Source: a virus
IMG/VR virus record: IMGVR_UViG_3300038954_000142
Location: 1 to 23,882 of that record
Direction: 5' to 3' (one strand)
DNA length: 23,882 bases
Positions 1-6,516 of the stretch are shown piece after piece; within the stretch, counting starts at the first letter, position 1, and each line of letters starts with the position of its first letter. A program made the translations under genes and the position numbers. The notes beneath the pieces were generated by a model. It was not told the DNA's origin, made no database searches, and was given only the letters and a program-made list of their open reading frames with translations.

Positions 1-2
1 GT

Positions 3-206
3 GGTAATGGTTATAAAACACTTTGGTATCACGAGGGTACATACTACTACGTTAGTAGTGTATTTCATATAGATGTACCTATTTCAGAGACAATGATATT
101 CAAGAGTGATGGGAATGGTAATGTTAGTGACTGGTCTGAATTGTATGTTTGCGGATACACTGAAGATCACCAAAGTGTAATGGAAGATTTCGTAAATGGA
201 TACTAA
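3..206 (+). CDS. hypothetical phage protein, 5' end outside window
   Basis: An open frame runs from the window edge to a TAA at 204-206, so only the C-terminal 67 residues are visible. They include ETMIFKSDGNGNVSDWSEL, followed by an acidic helix-like end. The pattern 'ETM(V/I)F...G.V.DW.EL....Y' resembles a small protein family I recall from many phages and prophages whose function is unknown to me. The last 11 bases overlap the start of the next gene (HNH endonuclease, ATG at 196), which fits translational coupling or insertion of that endonuclease at the gene's 3' end. Function not assigned. Confidence 0.55.
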   Translation, partial: GNGYKTLWYHEGTYYYVSSVFHIDVPISETMIFKSDGNGNVSDWSELYVCGYTEDHQSVMEDFVNGY

Positions 207-804
207 GCAATGCAATAAATGTAAAGAAACTAAAACTTTAGACCAATTTTATAAAGATAAAAAAGGTAAGTATGGTCTAGGGAGTAAATGTAAAGAATGT
301 TCAAATAAAATTTGTAAAGAATACAATAATAATAATAGAGATAGACTAACCAAATACCGAAAAGAATACTATACTAATAATAGAGATAAAAAATTAAAAT
401 ACCAAAAAGAATACCATAATAATAATAGAGACAGACTAAATAAATACAGAAAAGAACACCATAAAACTGAGAGAGGAAAGCTAATACATAAACTAAGTAG
501 TCAAAATAGACGGTATAGAAAACAATATAATACTAACCCTGGTGATAAACTAACTAAAAAGAATATAGAATACCTAACAGAAGTATACAAACATTGCGCT
601 TATTGTAGTACACCACTAACATCAGAGAATACCCACATAGACCATATACACCCATTATCTAAAGGGGGTTCACATAGTATTGATAATGTAGTATTATCCT
701 GTAAAGATTGTAATCTGAAAAAAAATGCTAAAACTTTAGAACAATGGCTAGACGAGACAGGTTATAATATATCGATTAAGCATTTAGTGTTTATGGCATT
801 GTAG
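196..804 (+). CDS. HNH endonuclease with N-terminal zinc ribbon and 15-residue repeats (copy 1)
   Basis: This 202-residue protein is a probable free-standing homing or mobile endonuclease that cuts double-stranded DNA. An N-terminal zinc ribbon (C6, C9, C32, C35) is followed by about three tandem 15-residue repeats at residues 41-85 (consensus KEYxNNNRDRLxKYx) and a degenerate fourth ending near 100. These basic repeats probably contact DNA. The HNH domain is C-terminal: C134-x2-C137, D149-H150 as the metal and general-base region, N164, and C169-x2-C172. The gene overlaps the previous one by 11 bases and has only a weak ribosome site (GGAAG). It is clearly paralogous to the gene at 1398-2006: the last 70 residues are nearly identical, and both copies lie directly behind another gene. 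Target site unknown. Confidence 0.88.
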   Translation: MDTKQCNKCKETKTLDQFYKDKKGKYGLGSKCKECSNKICKEYNNNNRDRLTKYRKEYYTNNRDKKLKYQKEYHNNNRDRLNKYRKEHHKTERGKLIHKLSSQNRRYRKQYNTNPGDKLTKKNIEYLTEVYKHCAYCSTPLTSENTHIDHIHPLSKGGSHSIDNVVLSCKDCNLKKNAKTLEQWLDETGYNISIKHLVFMAL

Positions 805-820
805 GTAAAGAGGAATTATA

Positions 821-1393
821 ATGCAAATAGAAACATTATATATAAGCGGTTTTTACTCCGCATCATATGGAGCTAGACTATCATATGGGGGTAGCTCATT
901 AGAAAAACTAGATAGTGATTATGAAACTGATAATTTAGGTAATAAAGATAAAAATCTATTAAGTAAACTTGTGCAACGTGGTAACTCTCACGCTAAAGCT
1001 GTTAGGATGATCAATGTAAGTTTTTATATACGTGCTAACAATCGTTTCTTATCACAATTAGATACATATAAAATTGGTACAGTATCAGCGAGTAGCAGCA
1101 CGATGCATACGATAATGAAACGAGATTTAACTAATGCTGATTTTAGTACTCCATTACCAAATGCATATTTAGCATATCTTAATTTACTACGTAATAAGAA
1201 AGAGTTTAAACGATTAGTAGATAGTCTACCTATGGGTTATCTTTATGAACGTGTAATGTTAGTAAACTATCAAACATTACGTAGCATCTATTATGATAGA
1301 TTAGAACATAGGTATGATTACTGGGATACCTTTTTATCTTGGATAGAAGAATTACCACATAGCAAAGAGTTAATAATCAATAAAGGATTATAG
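821..1393 (+). CDS. ThyX-like protein of unknown activity
   Basis: The start is supported by AGAGGA upstream of the ATG. The 190-residue protein has a central region (about residues 52-98) reading GNSHAKAVRMINVSFYI, then QLDTYKIGT and SSSTMHTI. This layout mirrors flavin-dependent thymidylate synthase ThyX (conserved H, 'F.I...SR....QL.RHR..S.NE.S.RY'), but the RHR flavin/dUMP signature is replaced by DTYKIGT. The C-terminal part has NYQTLRSIYYDR and FLSWIEELPHSKELI. I recall a widespread family in AT-rich bacterial and phage genomes with 'EFDTYKVGT..NS.STMH', usually annotated as hypothetical. A ThyX-like fold is my inference, and catalysis is doubtful. The neighbours MazG and ribonucleotide reductase are consistent with nucleotide metabolism. 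It sits between two near-identical HNH genes. Confidence 0.5.
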   Translation: MQIETLYISGFYSASYGARLSYGGSSLEKLDSDYETDNLGNKDKNLLSKLVQRGNSHAKAVRMINVSFYIRANNRFLSQLDTYKIGTVSASSSTMHTIMKRDLTNADFSTPLPNAYLAYLNLLRNKKEFKRLVDSLPMGYLYERVMLVNYQTLRSIYYDRLEHRYDYWDTFLSWIEELPHSKELIINKGL

Positions 1394-1397
1394 TGTA

Positions 1398-2006
1398 ATG
1401 GATACTAAGCAATGCAGCAAATGTAAAGAAAGTAAGAGTTTAGATCAATTTTATAAAGATAAAAATGGTAAGTATGGTGTAACTAGTATCTGTAAAAAAT
1501 GTAAGAAAAGAATTGTTAGAGAATATTACAATAACAATAGAGATAAAATAGCTAAATATCATAAAGAATACAGAAATATCAATAAAGATAGACTAATAAA
1601 ATATAATAGAGAATACAAAAATAATAACAGAGATAGGCTAAATAAATACCAAAAAGAATATCAAAAAACTGAACGGGGAAAGCTACTAAGTAAATTAAAA
1701 GAACAAAATAGAAGATACAAAAAGAAATATAATACTAACTCTGGTGAAAGATTAACAAAAGAACAAATAGATTATTTAACAGAAGTATATACACATTGTG
1801 CGTATTGTAGTACTCCACTAACACCAGAGAATACACATATAGACCATATACACCCATTAAGTAAAGATGGTTCACATAGTATTGATAATGTAGTATTAGC
1901 CTGTAAAGATTGTAATCTAAAAAAGAATTCTAAAACTTTAGATCAATGGTTAAATGAGACAGGGTATAGTATATCAATTAAACACTTAGTGTTTATGAGA
2001 TTGTAG
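1398..2006 (+). CDS. HNH endonuclease with N-terminal zinc ribbon and 15-residue repeats (copy 2)
   Basis: This is a 202-residue paralogue of the gene at 196-804, with the same length and domain order: zinc ribbon (C6, C9, C32, C35), tandem 15-residue repeats rich in N, R, K and Y, and a C-terminal HNH domain (CAYC, HIDHIHPLSK, SIDNVVLACKDC). The repeat region is the most diverged part, while the nuclease core and the last 15 residues are nearly unchanged. The start follows the ThyX-like gene by 4 bases, with AAGGAT inside that gene's end as a possible ribosome site. The DNA around the two start codons is almost identical (ATGGATACTAAGCAATGC), indicating a recent duplication or transposition of the unit. 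Probable homing-type nuclease; target unknown. Confidence 0.88.
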   Translation: MDTKQCSKCKESKSLDQFYKDKNGKYGVTSICKKCKKRIVREYYNNNRDKIAKYHKEYRNINKDRLIKYNREYKNNNRDRLNKYQKEYQKTERGKLLSKLKEQNRRYKKKYNTNSGERLTKEQIDYLTEVYTHCAYCSTPLTPENTHIDHIHPLSKDGSHSIDNVVLACKDCNLKKNSKTLDQWLNETGYSISIKHLVFMRL

Positions 2007-2024
2007 ATAGAGAGTTAATAATCA

Positions 2025-2219
2025 ATGGATAACCATTACGAAGAATTCACGTGTAGATACTGTGGGTACCATGACTATAGGTATGTTAGGTCTATTGTAT
2101 ACGATGTTTATCGATATGATTATATACCAGATATTTGTCAGTATGAACCACAGTATAAACAGACTGAAATAGTAACGAAACAGTGTAAGCTATGTTTTAG
2201 CAATGAAAGAGGGACGTAA
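2025..2219 (+). CDS. small zinc-ribbon protein
   Basis: This 64-residue protein has two CxxC pairs, CRYC near residue 10 and CKLC near residue 54, about 40 residues apart and separated by a tyrosine-rich middle (DYRYVRSIVYDVYRYDY). The spacing fits a single zinc-ribbon fold. No enzyme motif is visible, so a role in DNA, RNA or protein binding is only a guess. It lies 18 bases after the second HNH gene and 2 bases before the MazG-like gene, so all three are probably on one transcript. No strong Shine-Dalgarno site precedes the ATG, which suggests low or coupled expression. Confidence 0.6.
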   Translation: MDNHYEEFTCRYCGYHDYRYVRSIVYDVYRYDYIPDICQYEPQYKQTEIVTKQCKLCFSNERGT

Positions 2220-2221
2220 TT

Positions 2222-2578
2222 ATGGATATGAATGAATACCAAGAGAAAGCTAAGAGTACAGCGGTATACCCTCGGAGATACTATCAATCAGAAGATAGTG
2301 TACTCGGTATTGATACGGGTATTATGTACAATGCTCTTAATCTTGCTAGTGAAGCAGGAGAAGTAGCAGGTAAGATAGGTAAAGCTATACGTAAAGATGA
2401 GCCAGTAGACTTTTATATGGATAATATTGTAGATGAAATAGGTGATACTCTTTACCACGTTGCTATGCTTGCTTATGAATTAGGGTATAGTTTGGAGCAT
2501 ATAGCACAAAGGAATGTAGATAAACTTGCAGATAGAATGCAGCGTAATGTTATTATAGGTGAAGGGGATAAACGATAA
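2222..2578 (+). CDS. MazG-like nucleoside triphosphate pyrophosphohydrolase
   Basis: The 118-residue protein has the all-alpha NTP-pyrophosphohydrolase signature. A first helix carries E44 and E47 (SEAGEVAGKIGK), and a second carries D71, E72 and D75 (VDEIGDTLYHVAML), giving the E-x2-E and E-x2-D magnesium-binding pairs. Such enzymes hydrolyse (d)NTPs to monophosphates and pyrophosphate. In phages they have been linked to nucleotide-pool or alarmone control, which the sequence cannot decide. Length is normal for single-domain members. GGGA precedes the start. The stop overlaps the next ATG (TAATG), and the reductase follows, so it belongs to a nucleotide-metabolism operon. Confidence 0.85.
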   Translation: MDMNEYQEKAKSTAVYPRRYYQSEDSVLGIDTGIMYNALNLASEAGEVAGKIGKAIRKDEPVDFYMDNIVDEIGDTLYHVAMLAYELGYSLEHIAQRNVDKLADRMQRNVIIGEGDKR

Positions 2579-2844
2579 TGTTACATATCGATATTGTTGA
2601 TAAAATAAATGAGTTACTTACTGGCTATGATGTATTAGTAGGTACTTTAGTAATCACTAATACATCTGGTATAGTGGTAAATATAAATGAAGAAATATAT
2701 ATAGCATATGCAGTAGAAGAAGAACAAGTGTTTATAGGCAATAACTATAATGATGTACTTATTGGTAACTGTAGTTTAGTAGAATTTAGTATCTTTGTAA
2801 AAGACTTTATGAATACTTATGGAGATAATATATATGTTAAATAG
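2578..2844 (+). CDS. hypothetical protein between mazG-like gene and reductase
   Basis: An 88-residue acidic protein whose ATG overlaps the MazG-like stop (TAATG). Its 3' end overlaps the preferred reductase start by 11 bases, so translation of the three genes is probably coupled. Predicted content is an N-terminal helix (IDIVDKINELLTGYD), several beta strands (VLVGTLVITNTSGIVVNI, EEIYIAYAVEEEQVFIGN) and a C-terminal helix. No motif that I recognise. The conserved operon position suggests it is real. Function unknown. Confidence 0.6.
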   Translation: MLHIDIVDKINELLTGYDVLVGTLVITNTSGIVVNINEEIYIAYAVEEEQVFIGNNYNDVLIGNCSLVEFSIFVKDFMNTYGDNIYVK

Positions 2845-3578
2845 CATAGGTAGTGCAGTATGGAATAGTAAATACGCAGCATATGAGGGAGAAACTTTTA
2901 AAGATGGGTGTAAACGAGTAGTCAGTGTTACCGATGGGTACTTTAATAGATCAGAACAATCTTTGTTATTTGATATGCTGTATAATCTTAAGTTTTCTCC
3001 TGGTGGTAGAATATGGTTTAGTGCTGGAAAAGAGAAACCACAATACGCTAACTGTGCTTTATTTGATGTAGATGATACGAAAGAAAGCTGGGGTAGTACT
3101 CTCTCTGATATAGCTGTATCTCTAATGTCGGGTAATGGTATTGGTATAGAGGTATCTAATATCAGAGGTAAAGGAGAACGTATCAATGGCAGCGGTGGTA
3201 CAGCTAGTGGTACATTAAGTTATGTATCTATGATCAATGAAGTAGCACGACATATTATGCAAGGGAATATACATAGATCTGCTTGTCATAGTGCAGTACA
3301 CTGGAAGCATAAAGATGTATACCATTGGTTAACGAGTAAGCAATGGGATGAAAACTATACTAGACTAAAGAGCATTAGTTATGATTATCCTGCTCCATTT
3401 GATACCTTTAATTTGTCTATTCGATATGATACAGACTTTATAGAAGCATATCATAATCCAGAGAATGAAGATCATACATATGCTGTAGACTTGTGGAATG
3501 CTCATACTAGAGTTATGTTTGAATTTTCAGACCCTAGTATACAATTTGATACTGATGATAATATTCTTCGCAATGCGT
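2834..3578 (+). CDS. nrdJ: class II ribonucleotide reductase, exon 1
   Basis: This is the N-terminal 248 codons plus one base of an adenosylcobalamin-type ribonucleotide reductase, which makes dNTP precursors. Motifs: FSPGGRIWFSAG (residues 54-65), the redox cysteine C74 in YANCALF, the nucleotide/effector-site segment SGNGIGIEVSNIRGKG (about 100-114), and GSGGTASGTLSYVSMINE. The exon ends ...RNA followed by a T that must join two bases of exon 2. I chose ATG 2834 because GGAG at 2821-2824 lies 9 bases upstream; an in-frame ATG at 2819 is possible but lacks such a site. Read through without splicing, the frame stops at TAA 3578-3580. Joined to 3792-4663 it gives 538 residues, normal for a compact phage class II enzyme. 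Confidence 0.87.
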
Positions 3579-3791
3579 AAACTAACAATGCGCCTTTAGT
3601 CAGTAATGGCTATCGAATAACCTGGAATATCAGGGAAAGTCTAGAGATAGATAACCCTGAGAGATAGATGTACAATGGAGTACATAAGCTCGCAGAGACT
3701 ACCAACAGGGTACCATAACAAAGATGTATGGCACGTGGTATAGTCCGGACTATAGATATAATCTAACTACGAAACTATAGCTAACATATCG
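3579..3791 (+). ncRNA. ORF-less group I self-splicing intron in the reductase gene
   Basis: This segment is non-coding and interrupts an otherwise collinear reductase. It shows group I core features: GCAGAGACTA (P7 5' strand, around 3700) complementary to ATAGTCC (P7 3' strand, around 3740; GACTA with TAGTC), a P3 candidate ACCTG with CAGGGT, a P4/P5 region with ATATCAGGGAAAG and CCCTG, and a terminal G at 3791. P1 can form between exon GCGT at 3575-3578 and intron ATGCGC at 3588-3593, giving the usual U-G pair at the 5' splice site. P10 can form between intron AAC and exon 2 GTT. Removing exactly 213 nt restores the frame and creates the active-site sequence N-A-C-C-E. Splice sites are inferred. 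No endonuclease is encoded inside it. Confidence 0.85.
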
Positions 3792-4663
3792 GTTGCGAAA
3801 TATTATCGGATACAAATGGTGATAGCTGCCATCTTGCATCTATCAATCTAGCAAACATAAAAACAGATCTTGAGTTAAAGCGTGTTGTGTCTATAATGAC
3901 TAAATTTATGATGGTAGTTAAAAATGTAGATACATATGCTTTACCCTTTATGCGTGATATTGGTTTATCTAATGGTAGACTAGGGCTAGGGATTATGGGC
4001 ATGCACAATTGGTTATTGCAGAGAGAATTACCATACCAATGGTGTGATGATCTATATGGATTGTTTGATACGTATACGTATACTGCGAGAGAACAGGCAT
4101 ATGTTACAGCTAAGCAGTATGGTTTTAGTGAACCTGTAGCATTGTTCGCTCAAGCTCCGACTGGCAGTATAGCACGCCTTCACAATGGTATCTCAGGAGG
4201 GATAGAGCCTGTATACTCTGCTGCATACAAATGGAGATACCAGAGTAAAGGCAAGCGTATTGAAGAAACTGTTATAGATCCTTATGTGTACCGTCTCATT
4301 AAAGAAGGAAAGATAAACCCTTATGAACCATTTAAAGATGCACTATCATTAGCTAATCCAGAAGGGTTTCAAGATAGAGTATATATGCAATCTATGATAC
4401 AGTACTTCACAGATAATGCAATCTCTAGTACAATCAACCTACCCCAATGGGGTACAGAAGGTAATAACGAGAACACATTACCATACTATCGGAATGTACT
4501 TATGGAGTATCTACCTAAACTTCGGGGTATTACTGTGTATGCTGATGGGGCAAGAGAAGGTCAGCCTATGACTAGCATACCAATTATAGATGCACTTAAT
4601 GAAACAGGATTGATAGAGGATACTCAGTATAGTAACTGTAACTCAGGTCTTTGTGCTACATAG
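3792..4663 (+). CDS. nrdJ: class II ribonucleotide reductase, exon 2
   Basis: This is the C-terminal part of the reductase. With the split codon T+GT it begins C-C-E-I-L-S-D, so the catalytic triad reads N247-x-C249-x-E251, matching N437/C439/E441 of E. coli NrdA and the NPCGE motif of class II enzymes. A second redox cysteine is likely C261 in GDSCHLASINL. Further family blocks are RLGLGIMGMHNWL, APTGSIARLHNGISGGIEPVY (the phosphate-binding PTGS region), FTDNAISSTINLP and YADGAREGQP. The protein ends C531-x4-C536 plus AT, the mobile cysteine pair reduced by thioredoxin-like partners. An ATG at 3887 opens the same frame but is internal to conserved sequence and is unlikely to be a real start. 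A terminator follows. Confidence 0.87.
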
Positions 4664-4683
4664 ATTGTACCAGTAAGCACACA

Positions 4684-4817
4684 ATCGATTTTAAAAAATT
4701 ACCCTAAATTCTATGGCTTTCTAATGCTCTAAAATTTAGGGTATTTTTTATATAGGGGGTAAGTACACTCTATCCATAGTTCAGGTAGGGTAGAGTATAA
4801 AATAGGCAATATAAAAC
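4684..4817 (+). repeat. three-copy structured intergenic element, copy A
   Basis: This is the first of three related non-coding segments (others at 16087 and 21023), all in the same orientation. Shared blocks in order are ATCGATTTTWAA, a stem-forming segment, TTTTTTATATAGGGG, GTAAGT-like, a second stem around AGGTAGGGTA, and A-rich AATATAAAA. In this copy the first stem is ACCCTAAATT pairing with AATTTAGGGT. The second is ACTCTATCC (from about 4765) pairing with GGGTAGAGT around a 12-base loop. A regulatory RNA, terminator-antiterminator or processing element are all possible. It sits between the reductase stop and the first TTATCA promoter. Confidence 0.7.
4694..4750 (+). terminator. rho-independent terminator after the reductase
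   Basis: TACCCTAAATT at 4700-4710 pairs perfectly with AATTTAGGGTA at 4733-4743, followed by TTTTTT at 4744-4749. A-rich sequence before the left arm means the same hairpin could also stop transcription on the minus strand. It ends the nucleotide-metabolism operon and forms the 5' half of repeat element A. Confidence 0.85.
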
Positions 4818-4898
4818 AAATAGTACATATACTAACATATTAGAACATCTCTGTACATATAGTATAAGAACAGATATTCTTAATTCTGTATCACCTAT

Positions 4899-4966
4899 TT
4901 ATCATCTGTTTATCAGATGTTTATCAGCTTCTTATCATTTAACTCTCTGTAGCTATCTGGTATGAT
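4899..4966 (+). promoter_or_regulatory. TTATCA-array promoter 1
   Basis: Four TTATCA boxes start at 4899, 4910, 4921 and 4932, with an exact 11-bp period of about one helical turn. The last abuts a poor -35 (TTTAAC, 4938-4943), followed by a 17-bp spacer and a good -10 (TATGAT, 4961-4966). The same layout recurs at 5783-5850. A weak -35 with helically phased upstream boxes suggests a promoter that needs a phage or host activator. The first gene downstream starts at 5053. The rest of 4818-5052 is an AT-rich leader ending in AGGAG; no other gene is seen there. Confidence 0.75.
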
Positions 4967-5052
4967 AGGTACATCACTAAGTTGAATATCCAAACACTTA
5001 GTAAAAGTTAATACGGTATCAATGATCAATTACTATATTAGGAGTTACAACT

Positions 5053-5217
5053 ATGTACGTTATCATTACTGATTACGGGTATGTTAAAGCTATCAATGCT
5101 AATAATACGTTTAATACTACTCGTTATATTGACTACGCTATGAAGTTTTCTACTTATAATGAGGCTCTGGTTAAGATGGGTATGGTAGACGATAGCGCGT
5201 ATATTGTTAGTATTTAA
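5053..5217 (+). CDS. small hypothetical protein, first gene after TTATCA promoter 1
   Basis: A 54-residue frame (MYVIITDYGYVKAIN...) starts at ATG 5053, preceded by GGAG at 5041-5044 with 8-base spacing, and ends at TAA 5215-5217. A good ribosome site and position as first gene behind promoter 1 support it as real. It is predicted as beta strands followed by a helix (NEALVKMGMV), with no cysteine pairs or catalytic motif. The gene 14 bases downstream probably shares the transcript. Function unknown; a small early or middle host-interaction protein is only a guess from context. Confidence 0.65.
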   Translation: MYVIITDYGYVKAINANNTFNTTRYIDYAMKFSTYNEALVKMGMVDDSAYIVSI

Positions 5218-5231
5218 AGAGAGGTACACTA

Positions 5232-5420
5232 ATGGATATTACTATTGAGCAAGCTATGTTTACAATCGATAAACATTCTATCTATGATAATGGATACCAG
5301 ATTGATAGTATTATTTATCACGGGAATACCGATACATACACTATTGTATATTGTGATGGGTATGAAGTGGAAGTAGATAAAGAATATGAGGTAACGAATG
5401 TATTTTATGAGTATTCCTAA
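5232..5420 (+). CDS. small hypothetical beta-rich protein (paralogue pair member 1)
   Basis: A 62-residue acidic protein, start supported by GAGAGG. The core IDSIIYHGNTDTYTIVYCDGYEVEV resembles VENVLYLWDNVYLIRYSDGTEIQV of the next gene. Both read as an N-terminal 'YD.G..(I/V)(D/E)' segment followed by two or three strands and a final 'Y'. They are probably tandem duplicates of a small beta-sheet protein. The reading frame overlaps the next gene by 23 bases. No known family recognised. Confidence 0.6.
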   Translation: MDITIEQAMFTIDKHSIYDNGYQIDSIIYHGNTDTYTIVYCDGYEVEVDKEYEVTNVFYEYS

Positions 5421-5592
5421 CGTCTGGTATAATAATGTATGTAATACATACGATAGTGTATATGATGAGGGTAAACGTGTAGAGAATGTACTGTACCTTT
5501 GGGATAATGTATACTTAATAAGATATAGTGATGGTACAGAGATACAGGTACTTAACGATTATATGCTATCAATAGTGGAGAATGAACAATGA
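5398..5592 (+). CDS. small hypothetical beta-rich protein (paralogue pair member 2)
   Basis: A 64-residue protein. ATG 5398 has GAGG about 6 bases upstream, inside the previous gene, so I prefer it over the in-frame ATG at 5407. The sequence YDEGKRVENVLYLWDNVYLIRYSDGTEIQVLNDY parallels the preceding protein and suggests tandem duplication and divergence. Its stop overlaps the next ATG (ATGA), so the genes are translationally coupled. Function unknown. Confidence 0.6.
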   Translation: MYFMSIPNVWYNNVCNTYDSVYDEGKRVENVLYLWDNVYLIRYSDGTEIQVLNDYMLSIVENEQ

Positions 5593-5777
5593 AAGTATAC
5601 ATTATTATAGCTTCTAATAGGGAAGATGATAACGACTATGATTACGAAACTTCTATGGCTGTTTGTACTGCACAGAGTAAAGAGCAAGCTATTGATTTAT
5701 TCTTTCTATGGAATGTTGGGTATCCTTTTATTCTATCTTGTGAGGCGTACAATCCAGAAGTAGAAACTTTGTACTGA
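5589..5777 (+). CDS. small hypothetical protein
   Basis: A 62-residue acidic protein coupled to the preceding gene through an ATGA overlap. It has an N-terminal strand (MKVYIIIAS), an acidic turn (NREDDNDYDYE), a strand (SMAVCTAQ), and a helix SKEQAIDLFFLWNVGYPF typical of small alpha/beta phage proteins. No motif recognised. It is the last gene of the unit driven by promoter 1; promoter 2 begins 5 bases after its stop. Confidence 0.55.
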   Translation: MKVYIIIASNREDDNDYDYETSMAVCTAQSKEQAIDLFFLWNVGYPFILSCEAYNPEVETLY

Positions 5778-5782
5778 TATTT

Positions 5783-5850
5783 TTATCATCTGTATATCAG
5801 ATAGTTATCAGACATTTATCATTAAACTGTCTGTACCTTTTTGCTATGAT
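5783..5850 (+). promoter_or_regulatory. TTATCA-array promoter 2
   Basis: Boxes start at 5783 (TTATCA), 5794 (ATATCA), 5805 (TTATCA) and 5816 (TTATCA), again with an exact 11-bp period. They abut TTAAAC (5822-5827), a 17-bp spacer and TATGAT (5845-5850). Geometry is identical to promoter 1 and the flanks are also similar (TCTGTA, CTGTCTGTA). It drives the gene at 5902 and probably those downstream to 7746. Confidence 0.75.
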
Positions 5851-5901
5851 AGATACATAAGTTAAACATCTGGTTTAGCTAACTGATATGGAGTAACTAC
5901 T

Positions 5902-6207
5902 ATGTTTGTCTATGAAGCTACGTTGTTGGGTAATAGGTCTGGTAAGGTAGGTATCATCTGTGGTGATGAGAATGAACTATATGCCGCTATGGATAACTTG
6001 TACGGTACTGCTCATATTAGTTACAAAATACAAGATGAGGTAGAGTATTACGATACACTAGACGGGCATATCCTCTATACTAACTCTACAGGCAAGATGT
6101 ATGCTGCTCATAAATCTGTACTGATGTATACCTATGATTGCGGGGATATTGAAGATGCATACGATATGGTAGCTAATCTTATTAGTATTAAGTATCGTAA
6201 TTTCTAA
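5902..6207 (+). CDS. hypothetical protein, first gene after TTATCA promoter 2
   Basis: A 101-residue protein with GGAG upstream of its ATG. It begins with a strand (MFVYEATLLG), followed by GKVGIICGDENELYAAMDNLYGT, which suggests an alpha/beta arrangement, and a C-terminal helix EDAYDMVANLISIKY. It is the largest gene of the small-gene block. No family recognised and no catalytic signature visible. Its position directly behind an array promoter suggests co-regulation with the gene at 5053. Confidence 0.6.
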   Translation: MFVYEATLLGNRSGKVGIICGDENELYAAMDNLYGTAHISYKIQDEVEYYDTLDGHILYTNSTGKMYAAHKSVLMYTYDCGDIEDAYDMVANLISIKYRNF

Positions 6208-6231
6208 CTAATAGTAGAGGGGTACAGCTCA

Positions 6232-6450
6232 ATGATTACACTAGCATCTACACTCAATGGTTATGCAGTATACCATACCGTAGGCACAGAACAAACATTA
6301 GTGGGTACTTTGGAAGGTGAGTACCATCTACCCACTATGCAAGTGTATAAGTATATCTTTGATGGTACAGAGCACATTAAACAGTATCTCGGAGATATGC
6401 AGCGTACACAAGCATTCAAGATGTTTAAAGCGTTGAAAGATTGTGAATAG
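6232..6450 (+). CDS. small hypothetical protein with EYHLPT motif
   Basis: A 72-residue protein preceded by AGAGGGG. It contains GEYHLPTMQVYKYIF, and a matching DEYHLPTNTLVTYN occurs in the protein at 7131-7316. The corresponding DNA (GAGTACCATCTACC) is shared too. The two are therefore probably related small beta-strand proteins with a C-terminal helix (QAFKMFKALKD here). No known function. A perfect inverted repeat follows the stop. Confidence 0.6.
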   Translation: MITLASTLNGYAVYHTVGTEQTLVGTLEGEYHLPTMQVYKYIFDGTEHIKQYLGDMQRTQAFKMFKALKDCE

Positions 6451-6463
6451 TAAATTATAAAGC

Positions 6464-6495
6464 ATACTCCATATTCTTTGTTGAGTATGGAGTAT
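6464..6495 (+). other. intergenic hairpin
   Basis: ATACTCCATA (6464-6473) and TATGGAGTAT (6486-6495) form a perfect 10-bp stem with a 12-base loop between two small genes. No T-run follows, so it is more likely an mRNA processing or stability hairpin than a terminator. It also occludes an in-frame ATG at 6487, which favours the later start of the next gene. Confidence 0.6.
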
Positions 6496-6516
6496 ACACA
6501 GAAAGAGAGTATTACA

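Noticed and set aside
2776-3186. Minus-strand 136-residue frame opposite reductase exon 1
   Set aside because: The plus strand here encodes clear reductase motifs; the antisense frame is a shadow.
3578-3792. Simple frameshift or sequencing error in the reductase
   Set aside because: The 213-nt gap lacks reductase sequence and carries matching P7 strands and other group I intron features, which an indel error would not create.
3887-4663. Separate gene starting at ATG 3887
   Set aside because: The frame continues upstream to 3785 through the conserved CEILSD...SCHLASINL block, so this is exon 2 of the reductase, not an independent gene.
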